From contig NZ_JAVIWK010000001.1 of the NCBI RefSeq assembly GCF_034314165.1, positions 4,603,001 through 4,667,000 on the forward strand: 64,000 nt of DNA, read 5' to 3'. This document shows, piece by piece, positions 30,703-39,250 of this stretch (the stretch's first letter is position 1; each line of letters opens with the position of its first letter). This DNA comes from Pseudomonas sp. Bout1 (GTDB taxonomy: Bacteria; Pseudomonadota; Gammaproteobacteria; Pseudomonadales; Pseudomonadaceae). The notes beneath the pieces are model-generated. The model had not been told where the DNA came from. It worked only from the letters and a program-made list of their open reading frames with translations, and searched no databases. Position numbers and translations under genes: made by a program.

Positions 30703-31377
30703 TCAGCGCCCATGCGCGGCAAGTACCTGGCCGCGGTGCAACACTACCTGCTGGTCCAGGCGCGCGGCGATACGCGGGCTGTGGGTGACCATCAACAAAC
30801 TGGTGGGGCTGTCGCGCAGCAGGTCCAGCAGCAGTTGCAGCACTTCGTCGCTGGTGGCTTCGTCGAGGTTGCCGGTGGGTTCGTCCGCCAGCAGCAAACC
30901 GGGCCGGGATGCCAGGGCTCGCCCTACGGCCACGCGTTGCTGCTGGCCGCCGGACAGTTGTTCGGGGTAACGCTTGAGTAAGTCACCCAGGCCCAGGCGC
31001 TCCACTAGCTGCGCTTGCCAAGCCGGATCGAGGCGCCCGGCCAGGCGCGCCTGGAACGCCAGGTTGTCTTCAACCCGCAGGCTGCCGATCAGGTTGAATT
31101 GCTGGAACACCAGGCCGATCTCGGTGCGGCGCCAGTGGGCCAACTGAGCTTCGCCCATCTGGTCCAGCCGCTGTTCGCCGACCTGGATGCTGCCACGGTC
31201 GACCCGGTCGAGGCCCGCCACCAGATGCAGCAAGGTACTTTTTCCGCTACCGGACTCGCCCATCAGCGCCAGGCTGCTGCGCTTGCCCAGGTACAGGTCG
31301 ACACCCGCCAGCACGGGTAACGGCCCCAGCGGCGTGCCGTAGCTTTTAAATACACCGTGTACCTGCAGCATCACCAT
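30703..31377 (-). CDS. ABC transporter ATP-binding protein (LolD/MacB-like)
   Basis: The 224-residue ATPase carries Walker [14 protein letters not shown]-loop VFQQFN, signature LSGGQQQRVAVGRAL, Walker B LLLADEPTGNLD and the H-loop in VTHSPRIA. Length and motifs match the LolD/MacB/FtsE subgroup, which powers FtsX-type permeases, and the permease follows immediately. The start could be ATG 31377 or the in-frame ATG six bases later, for which the GGGGA element is better spaced. Confidence 0.92.
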   Translation of the reverse strand: MVMLQVHGVFKSYGTPLGPLPVLAGVDLYLGKRSSLALMGESGSGKSTLLHLVAGLDRVDRGSIQVGEQRLDQMGEAQLAHWRRTEIGLVFQQFNLIGSLRVEDNLAFQARLAGRLDPAWQAQLVERLGLGDLLKRYPEQLSGGQQQRVAVGRALASRPGLLLADEPTGNLDEATSDEVLQLLLDLLRDSPTSLLMVTHSPRIAARLDQQVVLHRGQVLAAHGR

Positions 31378-31411
31378 TCCCCACCGGCTTCTGGACTGAG
31401 GCTGAGAATAA

Positions 31412-31436
31412 CGGTTGTCACATTTTTATGTCACAA
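31412..31436. promoter_or_regulatory. TGTCACA direct repeat in a ~340-base gap
   Basis: TGTCACA occurs twice, 13 bases apart, in GTTGTCACATTTTTATGTCA and following bases, between the divergent ATPase and histidine-phosphatase genes. It resembles a paired activator site, but the spacing does not fit the 11-base Pho box. The rest of the 31378-31718 gap is AT-rich, with one possible small ORF and a 19-base repeat listed separately. Confidence 0.35.
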
Positions 31437-31459
31437 CCATGGGCAAAAGGAGCGCCCCA

Positions 31460-31540
31460 ATGACCACCCGCAAATTTTTCACATTGATTTCACTCGGCCG
31501 CCACCTGCAGCACTTTAAATTGCCGTGCATAAGGCGCTAA
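31460..31540 (+). CDS. Possible 26-residue small ORF
   Basis: An ATG at 31460 is preceded by AGGAG with ideal 7-base spacing and opens 26 codons (MTTRKFFTLISLGRHLQHFK...), ending in TAA. The product would be short, basic and partly hydrophobic. It lies in the otherwise non-coding gap upstream of the phosphatase gene. The RBS is the only support; conservation is unknown. Confidence 0.3.
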   Translation: MTTRKFFTLISLGRHLQHFKLPCIRR

Positions 31541-31596
31541 CAGCGTGGTTATTTCAAACGCCGAATAGTGCAAGTGAACAATTTTTAACATCGGTA

Positions 31597-31615
31597 TGTT
31601 CAGCAAAAAGACAGC
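31597..31615 (+). repeat. 19-base repeat, copy 1 (upstream of histidine phosphatase)
   Basis: TGTTCAGCAAAAAGACAGC recurs exactly at 32433-32451, upstream of arnT. Both are in AT-rich leaders of adjacent envelope genes and both are followed within 12 bases by a G(T/G)GCAC/GACAC-like run. A shared regulatory site is likely. Confidence 0.6.
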
Positions 31616-31718
31616 GCGCCTGTGACACGCTTTTGCATATTCCTGCATACGCGCTTGTCTCTTTGCGCCCTGTCTAACTTGCCGCTGCCAGTTACCGGAT
31701 TACGCCTGGAAGTTATCA

Positions 31719-32402
31719 ATGGTGAATAGTGTGGTTGACCTGACTCTGAGCAAGTCCCGTTCGCGCTGGGCTTATGTAAAGCAGTTGAACAAGCTATGGC
31801 TTGGCCTGGCCTGCATGGTGCTGGTCAGCCTGGCAGTGAGCGCGTTTATCTGGTGGCCTCGCTCGCCCTTGGACCTGGGCGTAGGCCATCGCCTGCTCAC
31901 CTCCGGCGCCGTGGAAGCCTGGCGCAACGGTGACCTGGTGGTGCTGGTGCGTCACGAGGAACGTTGCGATCGCTCCACCAACCCATGCCTGGGCCCGGCA
32001 GATGGCCTGACGGTTATCGGTTCGCAAACGGCGACTGCCACCGGCAAAGCCTTCCAGACCCTGGGCATGGAAAATACCGACGTCATGAGCAGCCCCACCA
32101 CCCGTACCGCACAGACGTCATTGTTCATGTTCGGCAAGGCCCAATTGTCACCCGGCCCACTGGCTATCTGCGGCCATGCGATCGCCGAGGAAATCCTTCC
32201 CCATAAACAGCCTGATCGCAATTTGCTGGTGGTCACCCACAGTGCCTGCATCAGCGACTTTGAGCAGACGCTGGGTTATGAACACGCCGCTCACGCCGAG
32301 TACGGCAGCGCGTTGTTTGTAAAGCTGCTGCCCAATGGCAAGTTCAAGGCCCTGGGCATTATGAACAGCCAGGACTGGGCCGCGGCACTCAAACAACTCT
32401 AG
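31719..32402 (+). CDS. Membrane-anchored histidine phosphatase (Ais/PmrG-like)
   Basis: This 227-residue protein has one TM anchor (LGLACMVLVSLAVSAFIWW, ~30-50) and an extracytoplasmic histidine-phosphatase domain. The RHG-type motif reads LVVLVRHEERCDRS (~75), followed by SSPTTRTAQT and the second catalytic region VVTHSACISDFEQ. Ais/PmrG enzymes remove phosphate from heptose of the LPS core; the arnT genes directly downstream support an LPS role. The start ATG 31719 has GGA eight bases upstream. The upstream leader is long and AT-rich, with a 19-base repeat shared with arnT. Confidence 0.82.
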   Translation: MVNSVVDLTLSKSRSRWAYVKQLNKLWLGLACMVLVSLAVSAFIWWPRSPLDLGVGHRLLTSGAVEAWRNGDLVVLVRHEERCDRSTNPCLGPADGLTVIGSQTATATGKAFQTLGMENTDVMSSPTTRTAQTSLFMFGKAQLSPGPLAICGHAIAEEILPHKQPDRNLLVVTHSACISDFEQTLGYEHAAHAEYGSALFVKLLPNGKFKALGIMNSQDWAAALKQL

Positions 32403-32432
32403 AACACTTTTTCACATTTATTTGTTCAAGTT

Positions 32433-32451
32433 TGTTCAGCAAAAAGACAGC
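32433..32451 (+). repeat. 19-base repeat, copy 2 (upstream of arnT)
   Basis: Exact copy of TGTTCAGCAAAAAGACAGC. About 20 bases upstream, CTTTTTCACATT resembles the TTTTT(C/G)AC core of the published ColR site, but the remaining consensus positions fit poorly. Confidence 0.6.
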
Positions 32452-32460
32452 CAGCCCATG

Positions 32461-32491
32461 GCACATTAAATATATTTAACGTGCATTTTTT
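32461..32491 (+). terminator. AT-rich hairpin with T-run after the phosphatase gene
   Basis: GCAC-TTAAATA and TATTTAA-GTGC pair with one internal mismatch, then ATTTTTTA follows. The central TTAAATATATTTAA is a perfect palindrome and could alternatively be an operator. The remaining ~250 bases to arnT hold a leader ORF and no other gene. Confidence 0.5.
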
Positions 32492-32641
32492 ATAAGCACT
32501 TAGCTCGCTGACTTTGCACACGCTAACAATATGACAGTGAGTATTGACTTATTAGACGCTGCGCGTTTGCCGCGCTGGACTGGCGCTCATGGACCTTCAG
32601 TTTTTTTGCCGACTAACAGACTGTTTAAGGAATAACGCTCT

Positions 32642-32743
32642 GTGCCGCACGCCTATCCAACCACCCTCCCGTTCCACCCCTCGCGCATGGCTGATACGGC
32701 GCTCGCGCCGATCTGCCGTCAACACCGCTTGAGAGTGCAATAA
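32642..32743 (+). CDS. Possible 33-codon leader ORF ahead of arnT
   Basis: A GTG at 32642 (AAGGA ten bases upstream) opens 33 codons ([20 protein letters not shown]...) ending TAA just two bases before the arnT ATG and in another frame. arnT has no clear RBS of its own, so this ORF may deliver ribosomes by re-initiation. It has no recognisable family. Confidence 0.35.
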   Translation: MPHAYPTTLPFHPSRMADTALAPICRQHRLRVQ

Positions 32744-32745
32744 TC

Positions 32746-34401
32746 ATGACTCGCCTTAAACCTTTGCCCGTACTGCTGCTGGCATTCGTGATGTTCTATC
32801 TGTTGCCGCTGGGCCTGCACGGCCTGTGGATTCCCGACGAAACCCGCTACGCCCAGATCAGCCAGGAAATGATCATGAGCGGCAACTGGGTATCGCCGCA
32901 CTTCATGGGCGTGCGCTATTTCGAAAAACCCGCCGCCGGCTACTGGATGATCGCGCTGGGCCAGGCGGTGTTTGGTCAAAACCTGTTCGGCGTACGCATC
33001 GCCTCGGCCCTGGCCACCGGCCTGAGCATTGTGCTCGCCTACCTGATAGCCCGCCGGCTGTGGAACGACCCACGCAAGAGTTTCGCCTGCGCCCTGCTCT
33101 ACATGAGCTTTGGCCTGGTGGCCGGGCAAGCCGGGTACTCCAACCTGGACCCGCAATTCACCCTGTGGGTCAACCTGAGCCTGGTGGCGCTGTGGTTTGC
33201 CCTCGACAGTACCAACCCTCGCGCCCGGCTCGCCAGCTGGACATTGCTGGGCGTGGCCTGCGGCATGGGTTTCATGACCAAGGGCTTCCTCGCCTGGTTG
33301 CTGCCGGTGTTGATCGCCCTGCCCTACATGCTCTGGCAACGCCGCCTGGGGGAACTGTTGCGCTACGGGCCGCTGGCGATACTGGTGGCGGCGGTGGTGT
33401 GCCTGCCCTGGGTGCTGACCATCCATCTGCAGGAGCCGGACTACTGGCGGTTCTTTTTCTGGCATGAACACATTCGCCGGTTTGCCGCCGACAATGCCCA
33501 ACATGCGCGGCCCTGGTGGTTCTACCTGCCGCTGATGGTGGTGTCGTGCCTGCCGTGGGCGGCGCTGCTGCCGGCCACGCTGTGCAAGACCTGGAAGGAC
33601 AAGGGCCAACCCGCCATTGTCTTCCTCGCCCTGTGGCTGCTGCTGCCCCTGGGTTTCTTCAGCCTGAGCAACGGCAAGTTGCCGACCTACATCATGCCGT
33701 GCCTGCTGCCCCTGGCGTTGCTGATGGGCCACGCGCTGGTCGACCTGCTGGCCAATGCCCGTACCCGCACACTGCGCTTCAACGGCCTGCTCAACCTGGG
33801 CATCGGCGTGGCGGCGATGGTGACGCTGATCTACCTGCAAATCGCCAGGCCGCTGTACGGCAACAGCCACAGTGAGATGTTCAACCTGTCCCTGACGTTC
33901 ATCGTACTGATGGGCTGGATGCTCGCCAACCTGCTGCAAGCGTTCCGCCCGCTGGCCCTGTGGGCAATGCCCGCTCTGGGCATTGGCCTGTTGGTGGCGC
34001 TGCTGCCCGCGGGCATGCCGGCGCTGATCGAAGACAACCAGATGCCCGACCAGTTTGTGCTCGAACACCTTGACGAGCTGCAACAGACCCACGCTTTGTT
34101 GAGTAACGAATTGGGCTCGGCCTCGGCACTGTCATGGCGCCTGCGCCGGCCCGAAGTGGCGCTGTACGACACCGAAGGCGAACTGCGCTACGGCCTGCAA
34201 TACGCCGATTCGATGCACCGCAAGGTCAGCCTGGACGGCGTTCAGGCCTGGCTCAAGCAGGCGCGCCAGCAAGGTTCGGTGGGCGTACTGATGCGTGTCA
34301 GGAGCACCAGTGAAATGCGCGAAGCCGGGCAGTTGCCACTGGGCGGCAAGCGTTATTACAAGGGCGACCTGGAGATCATCATCTACCCGCCAATGCCGTA
34401 A
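32746..34401 (+). CDS. arnT: ArnT: 4-amino-4-deoxy-L-arabinose lipid A transferase
   Basis: The 551-residue GT83/PMT-type inner-membrane glycosyltransferase has the length of E. coli ArnT (550). The first periplasmic loop has the catalytic region [18 protein letters not shown], with the conserved Asp-Glu, then [10 protein letters not shown]. About 12 TM helices precede a soluble C-terminal domain (~430-551). It transfers L-Ara4N from undecaprenyl phosphate to lipid A, lowering negative charge and giving resistance to cationic peptides. The Ara4N biosynthesis genes (arnB, C, A, D, E, F) are not here, so this would be an isolated or additional arnT relying on precursors made elsewhere. No good RBS; a leader ORF ends 2 bases upstream. 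Confidence 0.88.
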   Translation: MTRLKPLPVLLLAFVMFYLLPLGLHGLWIPDETRYAQISQEMIMSGNWVSPHFMGVRYFEKPAAGYWMIALGQAVFGQNLFGVRIASALATGLSIVLAYLIARRLWNDPRKSFACALLYMSFGLVAGQAGYSNLDPQFTLWVNLSLVALWFALDSTNPRARLASWTLLGVACGMGFMTKGFLAWLLPVLIALPYMLWQRRLGELLRYGPLAILVAAVVCLPWVLTIHLQEPDYWRFFFWHEHIRRFAADNAQHARPWWFYLPLMVVSCLPWAALLPATLCKTWKDKGQPAIVFLALWLLLPLGFFSLSNGKLPTYIMPCLLPLALLMGHALVDLLANARTRTLRFNGLLNLGIGVAAMVTLIYLQIARPLYGNSHSEMFNLSLTFIVLMGWMLANLLQAFRPLALWAMPALGIGLLVALLPAGMPALIEDNQMPDQFVLEHLDELQQTHALLSNELGSASALSWRLRRPEVALYDTEGELRYGLQYADSMHRKVSLDGVQAWLKQARQQGSVGVLMRVRSTSEMREAGQLPLGGKRYYKGDLEIIIYPPMP

Positions 34402-34460
34402 CACAGCAGCACTAATGTGGGGTGACCCATTTAACCCTCATCCCACCTCGGAACTGCTCC

Positions 34461-35981
34461 ATGACCTTCTGGAAAACCGAACGCGGCGCCCTGCTGTTAC
34501 TCCTTGGCGTGTCTGCCGTGATCCTGCTGCTGGGCCTGGGCGCCCGTGACCTGTGGGGCCCGGAAACCCGCTGGGCCAACATCACCCTGCAAATGCTGCA
34601 AAGCGGCGACTACTTCGACCCGTACCTCAAGGGCACCCCGTACTACGACAAACCGCTGCCGTCGTACTGGCTGATCACCGGCTTTGCCAACCTGATGGGC
34701 GGCCTGGGCCCGTGGTCGCTGCGCCTGTCGTCGGTGGTCTCGGCGTGGCTGAGTATCTGGCTGGTGTACCTGATCGGTGAGCGCCTGTTTCGCAAGGGCA
34801 CCGGCCTGATTGCCGGCTGGATGCTCGCCACCACCTTCTACTTCATCTTCTGGGCCCGCGTGGCCACGGCCGATGTGCTGACCGTGTGCGGCGTGCTGGC
34901 GGCCGTCTGGTGGTATTGGCGCGGGCCGGACGACACACGGCTTGGGCGCTACACGGTGTTCTTCCTGTTGCTGGCGACGACCTCGCTGTTCAAGGGGTTG
35001 ATCGGCTTTGTGCTGCCGGGCCTGGTACTGCTGCCGCACCTGCTCAGCGAGCATCGCTACAAACGTCACCTGAACCTGCGGCTGGTACTGGCCGTGATCA
35101 TCGCCTTGGCGTTCTACGCGATTCCGTTTGTACTGTCCCACCTCTACGGCGCGCCGACCTATGGTGAAAGCGGCCTGGAACTGGTGTTTAGGGAAAACGT
35201 GGTGCGCTTTTTCGACCCGTTCGACCATATGGGTCCGATCTACACCTACCTGATCTACCTGCCTGCCTACACCTTGCCCTGGGCCCCCTGCTGGATCCTT
35301 GGCCTGTGGCTGGCGCTGCGGCACTGGCGCGACACCCCGCCCACTACCCGCTGGCTGGTCTGGGGCCTGGGCCTGTTGTTTGTATTTTTCACCGCCAGTG
35401 GCAGCCGGCGCAGTTACTACGTGCTGCCACTGGTGCCGTTCGCGCAGTTGCTGGCGGCGTGGTGGGTGAGTGAGCGTATCGCCCGCAAAGGCACTGTCGG
35501 GCGGGGCTGGCAGCGAGGGTTCGGCGTCGCCGCGGGAGTGATGCTGCTGGTGCTCGGGGTGGTGTATCCGTGGACCAATGGCAACGGCGGCGTGACCCGT
35601 TTTGCCGATGATGTGCAAGCGCAAGCGGTAAAAAGCGCACCGTGGGATCAATGGCAAATGGTGATGGTGGAAGTCGATAACAAAGTACCGATGTACCTGC
35701 AAAACCACGGCGCGCCGTTTTACTACGTGGCCGAGACCCAGGACTTCCCGCGTGGGGGCGACAGCGCCGCGTTCATGGCCTGGCTGGAGACCACCAGCGG
35801 CCGCCACTTCGATCCGCAACGCACGATTATCGTCGCCCAATACACCAAGGATGCGCCGACGCCGCTGGCTTATCTGGGCAGCGATCATCAAGTGATCAGT
35901 ACCCAGCCAGACAATGGCGAACGGCTGTTCCACAAGCGTGACGCTGGCAGCGTGGCGTTTGTGCCCAATGCCGTGCCGTAG
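34461..35981 (+). CDS. ArnT-like glycosyltransferase family 39/83 membrane protein
   Basis: This ~506-residue polytopic protein is a second PMT-type glycosyltransferase. LGARDLWGPETRWANITLQML holds the acidic loop motif (here Pro-Glu in place of Asp-Glu), followed by YYDKPLPSYWLITGFANLMG. About 11-12 TM helices and a C-terminal soluble tail (~415-506) follow. The start is ATG 34461 (MTFWKTERG); the in-frame GTG 39 bases upstream has no RBS. It lies 59 bases after arnT and is probably co-transcribed. It is a paralogue likely to glycosylate LPS or another envelope polymer from a polyprenyl-phosphate donor; the sugar is unknown. Confidence 0.85.
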   Translation: MTFWKTERGALLLLLGVSAVILLLGLGARDLWGPETRWANITLQMLQSGDYFDPYLKGTPYYDKPLPSYWLITGFANLMGGLGPWSLRLSSVVSAWLSIWLVYLIGERLFRKGTGLIAGWMLATTFYFIFWARVATADVLTVCGVLAAVWWYWRGPDDTRLGRYTVFFLLLATTSLFKGLIGFVLPGLVLLPHLLSEHRYKRHLNLRLVLAVIIALAFYAIPFVLSHLYGAPTYGESGLELVFRENVVRFFDPFDHMGPIYTYLIYLPAYTLPWAPCWILGLWLALRHWRDTPPTTRWLVWGLGLLFVFFTASGSRRSYYVLPLVPFAQLLAAWWVSERIARKGTVGRGWQRGFGVAAGVMLLVLGVVYPWTNGNGGVTRFADDVQAQAVKSAPWDQWQMVMVEVDNKVPMYLQNHGAPFYYVAETQDFPRGGDSAAFMAWLETTSGRHFDPQRTIIVAQYTKDAPTPLAYLGSDHQVISTQPDNGERLFHKRDAGSVAFVPNAVP

Positions 35982-36048
35982 CACTGGCGGCCCGGGCCGG
36001 GCATTGCTAGTGTGGCGCGCTTAAGCCACCGTCCGAGCCCGGCCTTTT

Positions 36049-36804
36049 ATGCCCTACTCTTTCCCTGCCGCCCTGCTCCTCATCGCGCTCGCCGCACCGG
36101 CAATGGCAGACACGCCAATGCCGGCCAGCATGGTTTACCTGCGAAGCCTCAACCCGAGCATCTCCCAGGACATTCGCTACGCCAGCCCCCATAACTTCAC
36201 CGGAGCGCCGCTGGATGGCTACAACGCAGCGCAATGCGTACTGTCGGCCGACGCGGCAAAGGCACTGGTACGGGTACAAGCCGAGTTGGCCAGGCAGGGT
36301 TACGGCCTGAAGGTATTCGACTGCTATCGCCCCAGCCGTGCCGTGGCGAACATGGGCCGCTTCGCCAACCTGCCGGGCGATCCGGCCAAAACCGAGTTCT
36401 ACCCCCGGGTGAACAAGCAGGATTTCTGGCGCCTGGGCTATGTGGCCAAAGTTTCCAACCACTCCCGGGGCGCGGCAGTTGACGTGACCCTGACAGGCCC
36501 TGACGCACGGCCGGCCCAAGCCTGGAGCGCCACCACCCCGGCGGTAGATTGCACCGCCGGTTACGGTCGCCGCCTGCCCGATGGCGGCCTGGACATGGGC
36601 ACCGGTTTTGATTGCTTCGACGAAATGGCCCACACCAGCAGCCCCCGCATCAGTCAGACAGCACAGCAAAATCGCCAGCGACTGAGCGCTGCGATGGCCA
36701 AGGAAGGCTTTACCGGCTATGCCGGCGAATGGTGGCATTTCACCTACAGCCGCAGCCCGGTACGGGCCGAGCCGATGGACTTCCCTATTGAACCGCTGCG
36801 GTAA
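36049..36804 (+). CDS. D-alanyl-D-alanine dipeptidase (VanX/DdpX-like, M15D)
   Basis: The 251-residue protein has a Sec signal peptide (MPYSFPAALLLIALAAPAMA) and the zinc/catalytic motifs of the M15D family: DCYRPSRAV, SNHSRGAAVDVTL (His...Asp ligands) and GEWWHFTY (catalytic Glu, His ligand). It hydrolyses D-Ala-D-Ala; in Gram-negatives DdpX-type enzymes recycle cell-wall dipeptide, and this one should act in the periplasm. It is the first of two consecutive peptidoglycan-related genes. Confidence 0.9.
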   Translation: MPYSFPAALLLIALAAPAMADTPMPASMVYLRSLNPSISQDIRYASPHNFTGAPLDGYNAAQCVLSADAAKALVRVQAELARQGYGLKVFDCYRPSRAVANMGRFANLPGDPAKTEFYPRVNKQDFWRLGYVAKVSNHSRGAAVDVTLTGPDARPAQAWSATTPAVDCTAGYGRRLPDGGLDMGTGFDCFDEMAHTSSPRISQTAQQNRQRLSAAMAKEGFTGYAGEWWHFTYSRSPVRAEPMDFPIEPLR

Positions 36805-36888
36805 CATCGCAACACAGCTTCAGTTTGATAAAACCCGGGGTAAAAACTAGCGTTTGAGGCATCCCTACCTTTCAAGGACTGAACGACA

Positions 36889-37611
36889 GTGAACCCACTT
36901 ATCACAACCTGCGCGGTGCTGCTGGCGCTGCATTCAAGCGTGGCGATTGCGCAAATTCCCGACGACAGCCGGCAACTGGTGGTGGTCACCACGCCAGGCT
37001 GGAACGCCGTTCAGGGCTTGGCACAGCGCTATGAACGGCACGCGCAAGGCTTTCAAAAAGTCGGTGAACCGTTTGCCATTGTGGTCGGCAAAAACGGCAT
37101 GGCCTGGGGCACCGGCATTACCGCGAACAGCCCTGACCAGCAGCCCCTCAAACGTGAGGGCGACGGCAAGGCTCCGGCCGGCATCTTCAGGCTTGGTGAC
37201 GCCTTCGGCTACGCCCCCACCGCCAGCACCCGGCTGCCTTACACCGCCAGTACCGCCACGCTCGAATGCGTGGATGACAGCCAGTCCAGCCACTACAACA
37301 CCCTGGTCGACGGCTCGGTCGTGACCAAGGACTGGACCAGCTCCGAGCGGATGTTGCGCAAGGATCAGCTGTACCGCCAGGGGATTTTTGTCGAGCACAA
37401 CACACCGGCTTCAGCCAAGGGTGGCTCGTGTATTTTCCTGCACATCTGGCGCAACGTCAGTTCGGGGACGTTGGGTTGCACGGCGATGGACCCGGCGCAT
37501 ATCCAGGCGTTGTTTGCCTGGCTGGACCCGCGAGCAAACCCGCTGTTGGTGCAATTGCCGGCGGCGCAATACGCGCTTTACCGCGAGCGCTGGAAGCTGC
37601 CGTCCCCTTGA
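36889..37611 (+). CDS. L,D-transpeptidase family (YkuD) protein
   Basis: The 240-residue protein has a signal peptide (MNPLITTCAVLLALHSSVAIA) and a YkuD catalytic core ending in FLHIWRNVSSGTLGCTAM, the His...Ser-x-Gly-Cys active site of L,D-transpeptidases. Upstream EGDGKAPAGIFRLGDAFGY is typical of the YbiS/ErfK-related secreted group. It probably cross-links or modifies peptidoglycan stem peptides. The start is GTG 36889 with AAGGA ten bases before. Its last 34 bases overlap the 3' end of the convergent hydrolase gene. Confidence 0.87.
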   Translation: MNPLITTCAVLLALHSSVAIAQIPDDSRQLVVVTTPGWNAVQGLAQRYERHAQGFQKVGEPFAIVVGKNGMAWGTGITANSPDQQPLKREGDGKAPAGIFRLGDAFGYAPTASTRLPYTASTATLECVDDSQSSHYNTLVDGSVVTKDWTSSERMLRKDQLYRQGIFVEHNTPASAKGGSCIFLHIWRNVSSGTLGCTAMDPAHIQALFAWLDPRANPLLVQLPAAQYALYRERWKLPSP

Positions 37612-38438
37612 GCCTGTTGCAATTGGTGGAAGGCGGCCAATACCTCATCGGGTTTCTCCAGCATCAGTTGATGGCCACACTCGGCCAGCAGTTGGAACCG
37701 GGCATTGGGCAGATGCCGCGCTAGGGCTTCGCCGCCGCTGGCGGGGGTCAGGCCATCGGTGTCACCGGCTTGTATGCTTATGGGCAAGGTCAGGGTGAGC
37801 AGTGCATCGGCGTCTGGCCATTGGACGTTTTTCATCAGGGCCTTGAACATATACAAGGGGTTGCGCTCGGTGAGTTTTTCTTCGTAGGCGACCAGGGCGG
37901 GGTCGGCCTTGGCGTTCCACGCAGCCTGGCGGAAGCCCTTGGCCAGCAGTGGCCGCAGCCGTTCCAGGATCCACGCGGGCAGGCGCATCAGGCCGCCACT
38001 TCTGCTGATGCTGTGGAGTCGGGTGCCCAGCAGCAATAGGGCTTCGACAGGGATCGCGGGTTTGTTCAGCAAGGTGCTCAGGGTCAAGCCGGTACCGAAG
38101 GAGTGGGCAACGATGAGGTTGCGGGGGCCGCCGTAGCGTTTGAGGATTTCAAGGTAGTCGGCGACCAGTTCGGGCCAGGCGTAGGCCTCAGCGTTGCGTG
38201 GTTTTGCGCTGTCGCCGTGGCCCAGGAGGTCCCAGGCGACCAGGCTGTAGCCTTCTGTTTTCAGGGCTTGCCATTGGTGGCGCCATTGGTCCTTGTTGCC
38301 GCCGGCGCCGTGGCAGAAGAACACTACCGTATCGGGTTGGGTGGTGCCCACGTGATGGGTGAGGCTCAGGTGGCGGTTGGGGCGGATTTCCAGTTGTTGG
38401 CCACGGATTAGTGGCAGGTCGGAGAGCTTGGTGGTCAT
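37578..38438 (-). CDS. Alpha/beta hydrolase
   Basis: The 286-residue cytoplasmic hydrolase has an oxyanion loop FFCHGAGGNKDQW, nucleophile elbow VAHSFGTGL (Ser), acid in QAGDTDGLTP (Asp) and base in ECGHQLMLE (His). It is an esterase/lipase-like fold with no identifiable substrate. It is convergent with, and overlaps by 34 bases, the YkuD gene. The 5' side abuts a ~780-base inverted-repeat element about 30 bases from its start codon, so its promoter must lie in or next to that repeat. Confidence 0.85.
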   Translation of the reverse strand: MTTKLSDLPLIRGQQLEIRPNRHLSLTHHVGTTQPDTVVFFCHGAGGNKDQWRHQWQALKTEGYSLVAWDLLGHGDSAKPRNAEAYAWPELVADYLEILKRYGGPRNLIVAHSFGTGLTLSTLLNKPAIPVEALLLLGTRLHSISRSGGLMRLPAWILERLRPLLAKGFRQAAWNAKADPALVAYEEKLTERNPLYMFKALMKNVQWPDADALLTLTLPISIQAGDTDGLTPASGGEALARHLPNARFQLLAECGHQLMLEKPDEVLAAFHQLQQAQGDGSFQRSR

Positions 38439-38466
38439 GGGGTTGAAATTCCTTGGTGCGTGAAAT

Positions 38467-39247
38467 GGGGTGTATATCCGTTGTTGCGGTCAGGGCCGCT
38501 ATGGGTTCCGCCCTTACGGCGGCTCACTTTTGAACAGCGCAAAAGTAAGCAAAACGCTCTTGCCCCACCACTCGGCACCTCGCCTAGGCTCGGTGTGCCC
38601 TCACTCCGGCTTTGGAGCGTGGGCCGCCGTCATGGGCCATCCTTGGCCCAGGACGGCTAACCCGGCGTCCTGCCGGGTTACCCACGCTCCAAAGCCTGCG
38701 TTCGGCCAGCGTGGTTTAACGGGGCGCCTAAGATCAAGATCACAAGCAGATCAAGAACACAGCGGCCTACAGGCCGGCTTGAGTGTTAAAAGCCAGATCA
38801 AAAGCTAAAGCAGGCACGGTTCCAATGTGGGAGCTGGCTTGCCTGCGATGGCATCACCTCGGCACATCTGAAAAACCGAGTTGCCTGCATCGCCGGCAAG
38901 CCAGCTCCTACAGCTTTTGCCTTGGCTTTTAACACTCAGGTCGGCTTTCAGGCCGCCGTGCCCTTGATCTGCTTGTGATCTTGATCTGACTGCCCCATTC
39001 AGCCCGAGGCCGAACGCAGGGATTGAGGAGCGGGTAAACCGGCAGGACGCCGGTTTAGCCGCGACGGGCCAGGGACGGGCCGTCGCGGCGGCCCGCGGAG
39101 CAATGCCGGAGTGAGGGCACACCGAGCCTAAGCGAGGTGCCGACAGGCGGGGCAGAGCGTTTTGGTTACTTTTGCGCTTTTCAAAAGTGACCCGCTGTAA
39201 GAGCGGAACCCATATCAGCCGTGACCCAAATAACGGATATACCCCCC
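38467..39247. repeat. Long inverted-repeat intergenic element, copy 1
   Basis: This ~780-base near-palindrome has ends GGGGTGTATATCCGTTGTT... and ...AATAACGGATATACCCCC. Arms of ~100 bases (ACTTTTG...GCAAAAGTAAGCAAAACG) return inverted near the other end. Inner arms with GATCAAGATCACAAGCAGATC are also inverted, and the centre holds a REPIN (38826-38912). No real ORF was found; frames inside are Arg/Pro/Ser-rich artefacts. A second copy at ~45781-46558 is closely similar along its full length. It resembles large intergenic repeats described in P. fluorescens genomes (such as the R178 class), but I cannot confirm identity. Confidence 0.85.
38826..38912. repeat. REPIN nested in inverted-repeat element copy 1
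   Basis: TGTGGGAGCTGGCTTGCCTG and its inverted, slightly diverged partner GGCAAGCCAGCTCCTACA, 86 bases overall, at the centre of the large element. Confidence 0.85.
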
Positions 39248-39250
39248 AAG

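Noticed and set aside
31412..31436. Pho box between the ATPase and phosphatase genes
   Set aside because: The TGTCAC repeats are 13 rather than 11 bases apart and lack the rest of the consensus.
32719..35984. Minus-strand ORFs of 457 and 495 codons opposite the ArnT-type genes
   Set aside because: Gln/His/Arg-rich shadows of membrane-protein genes; no motif.
38460..39122. Arg/Pro/Ser-rich ORFs in the long inverted-repeat elements
   Set aside because: The same ORFs recur in both copies and both orientations because the sequence is palindromic; no RBS or domain.
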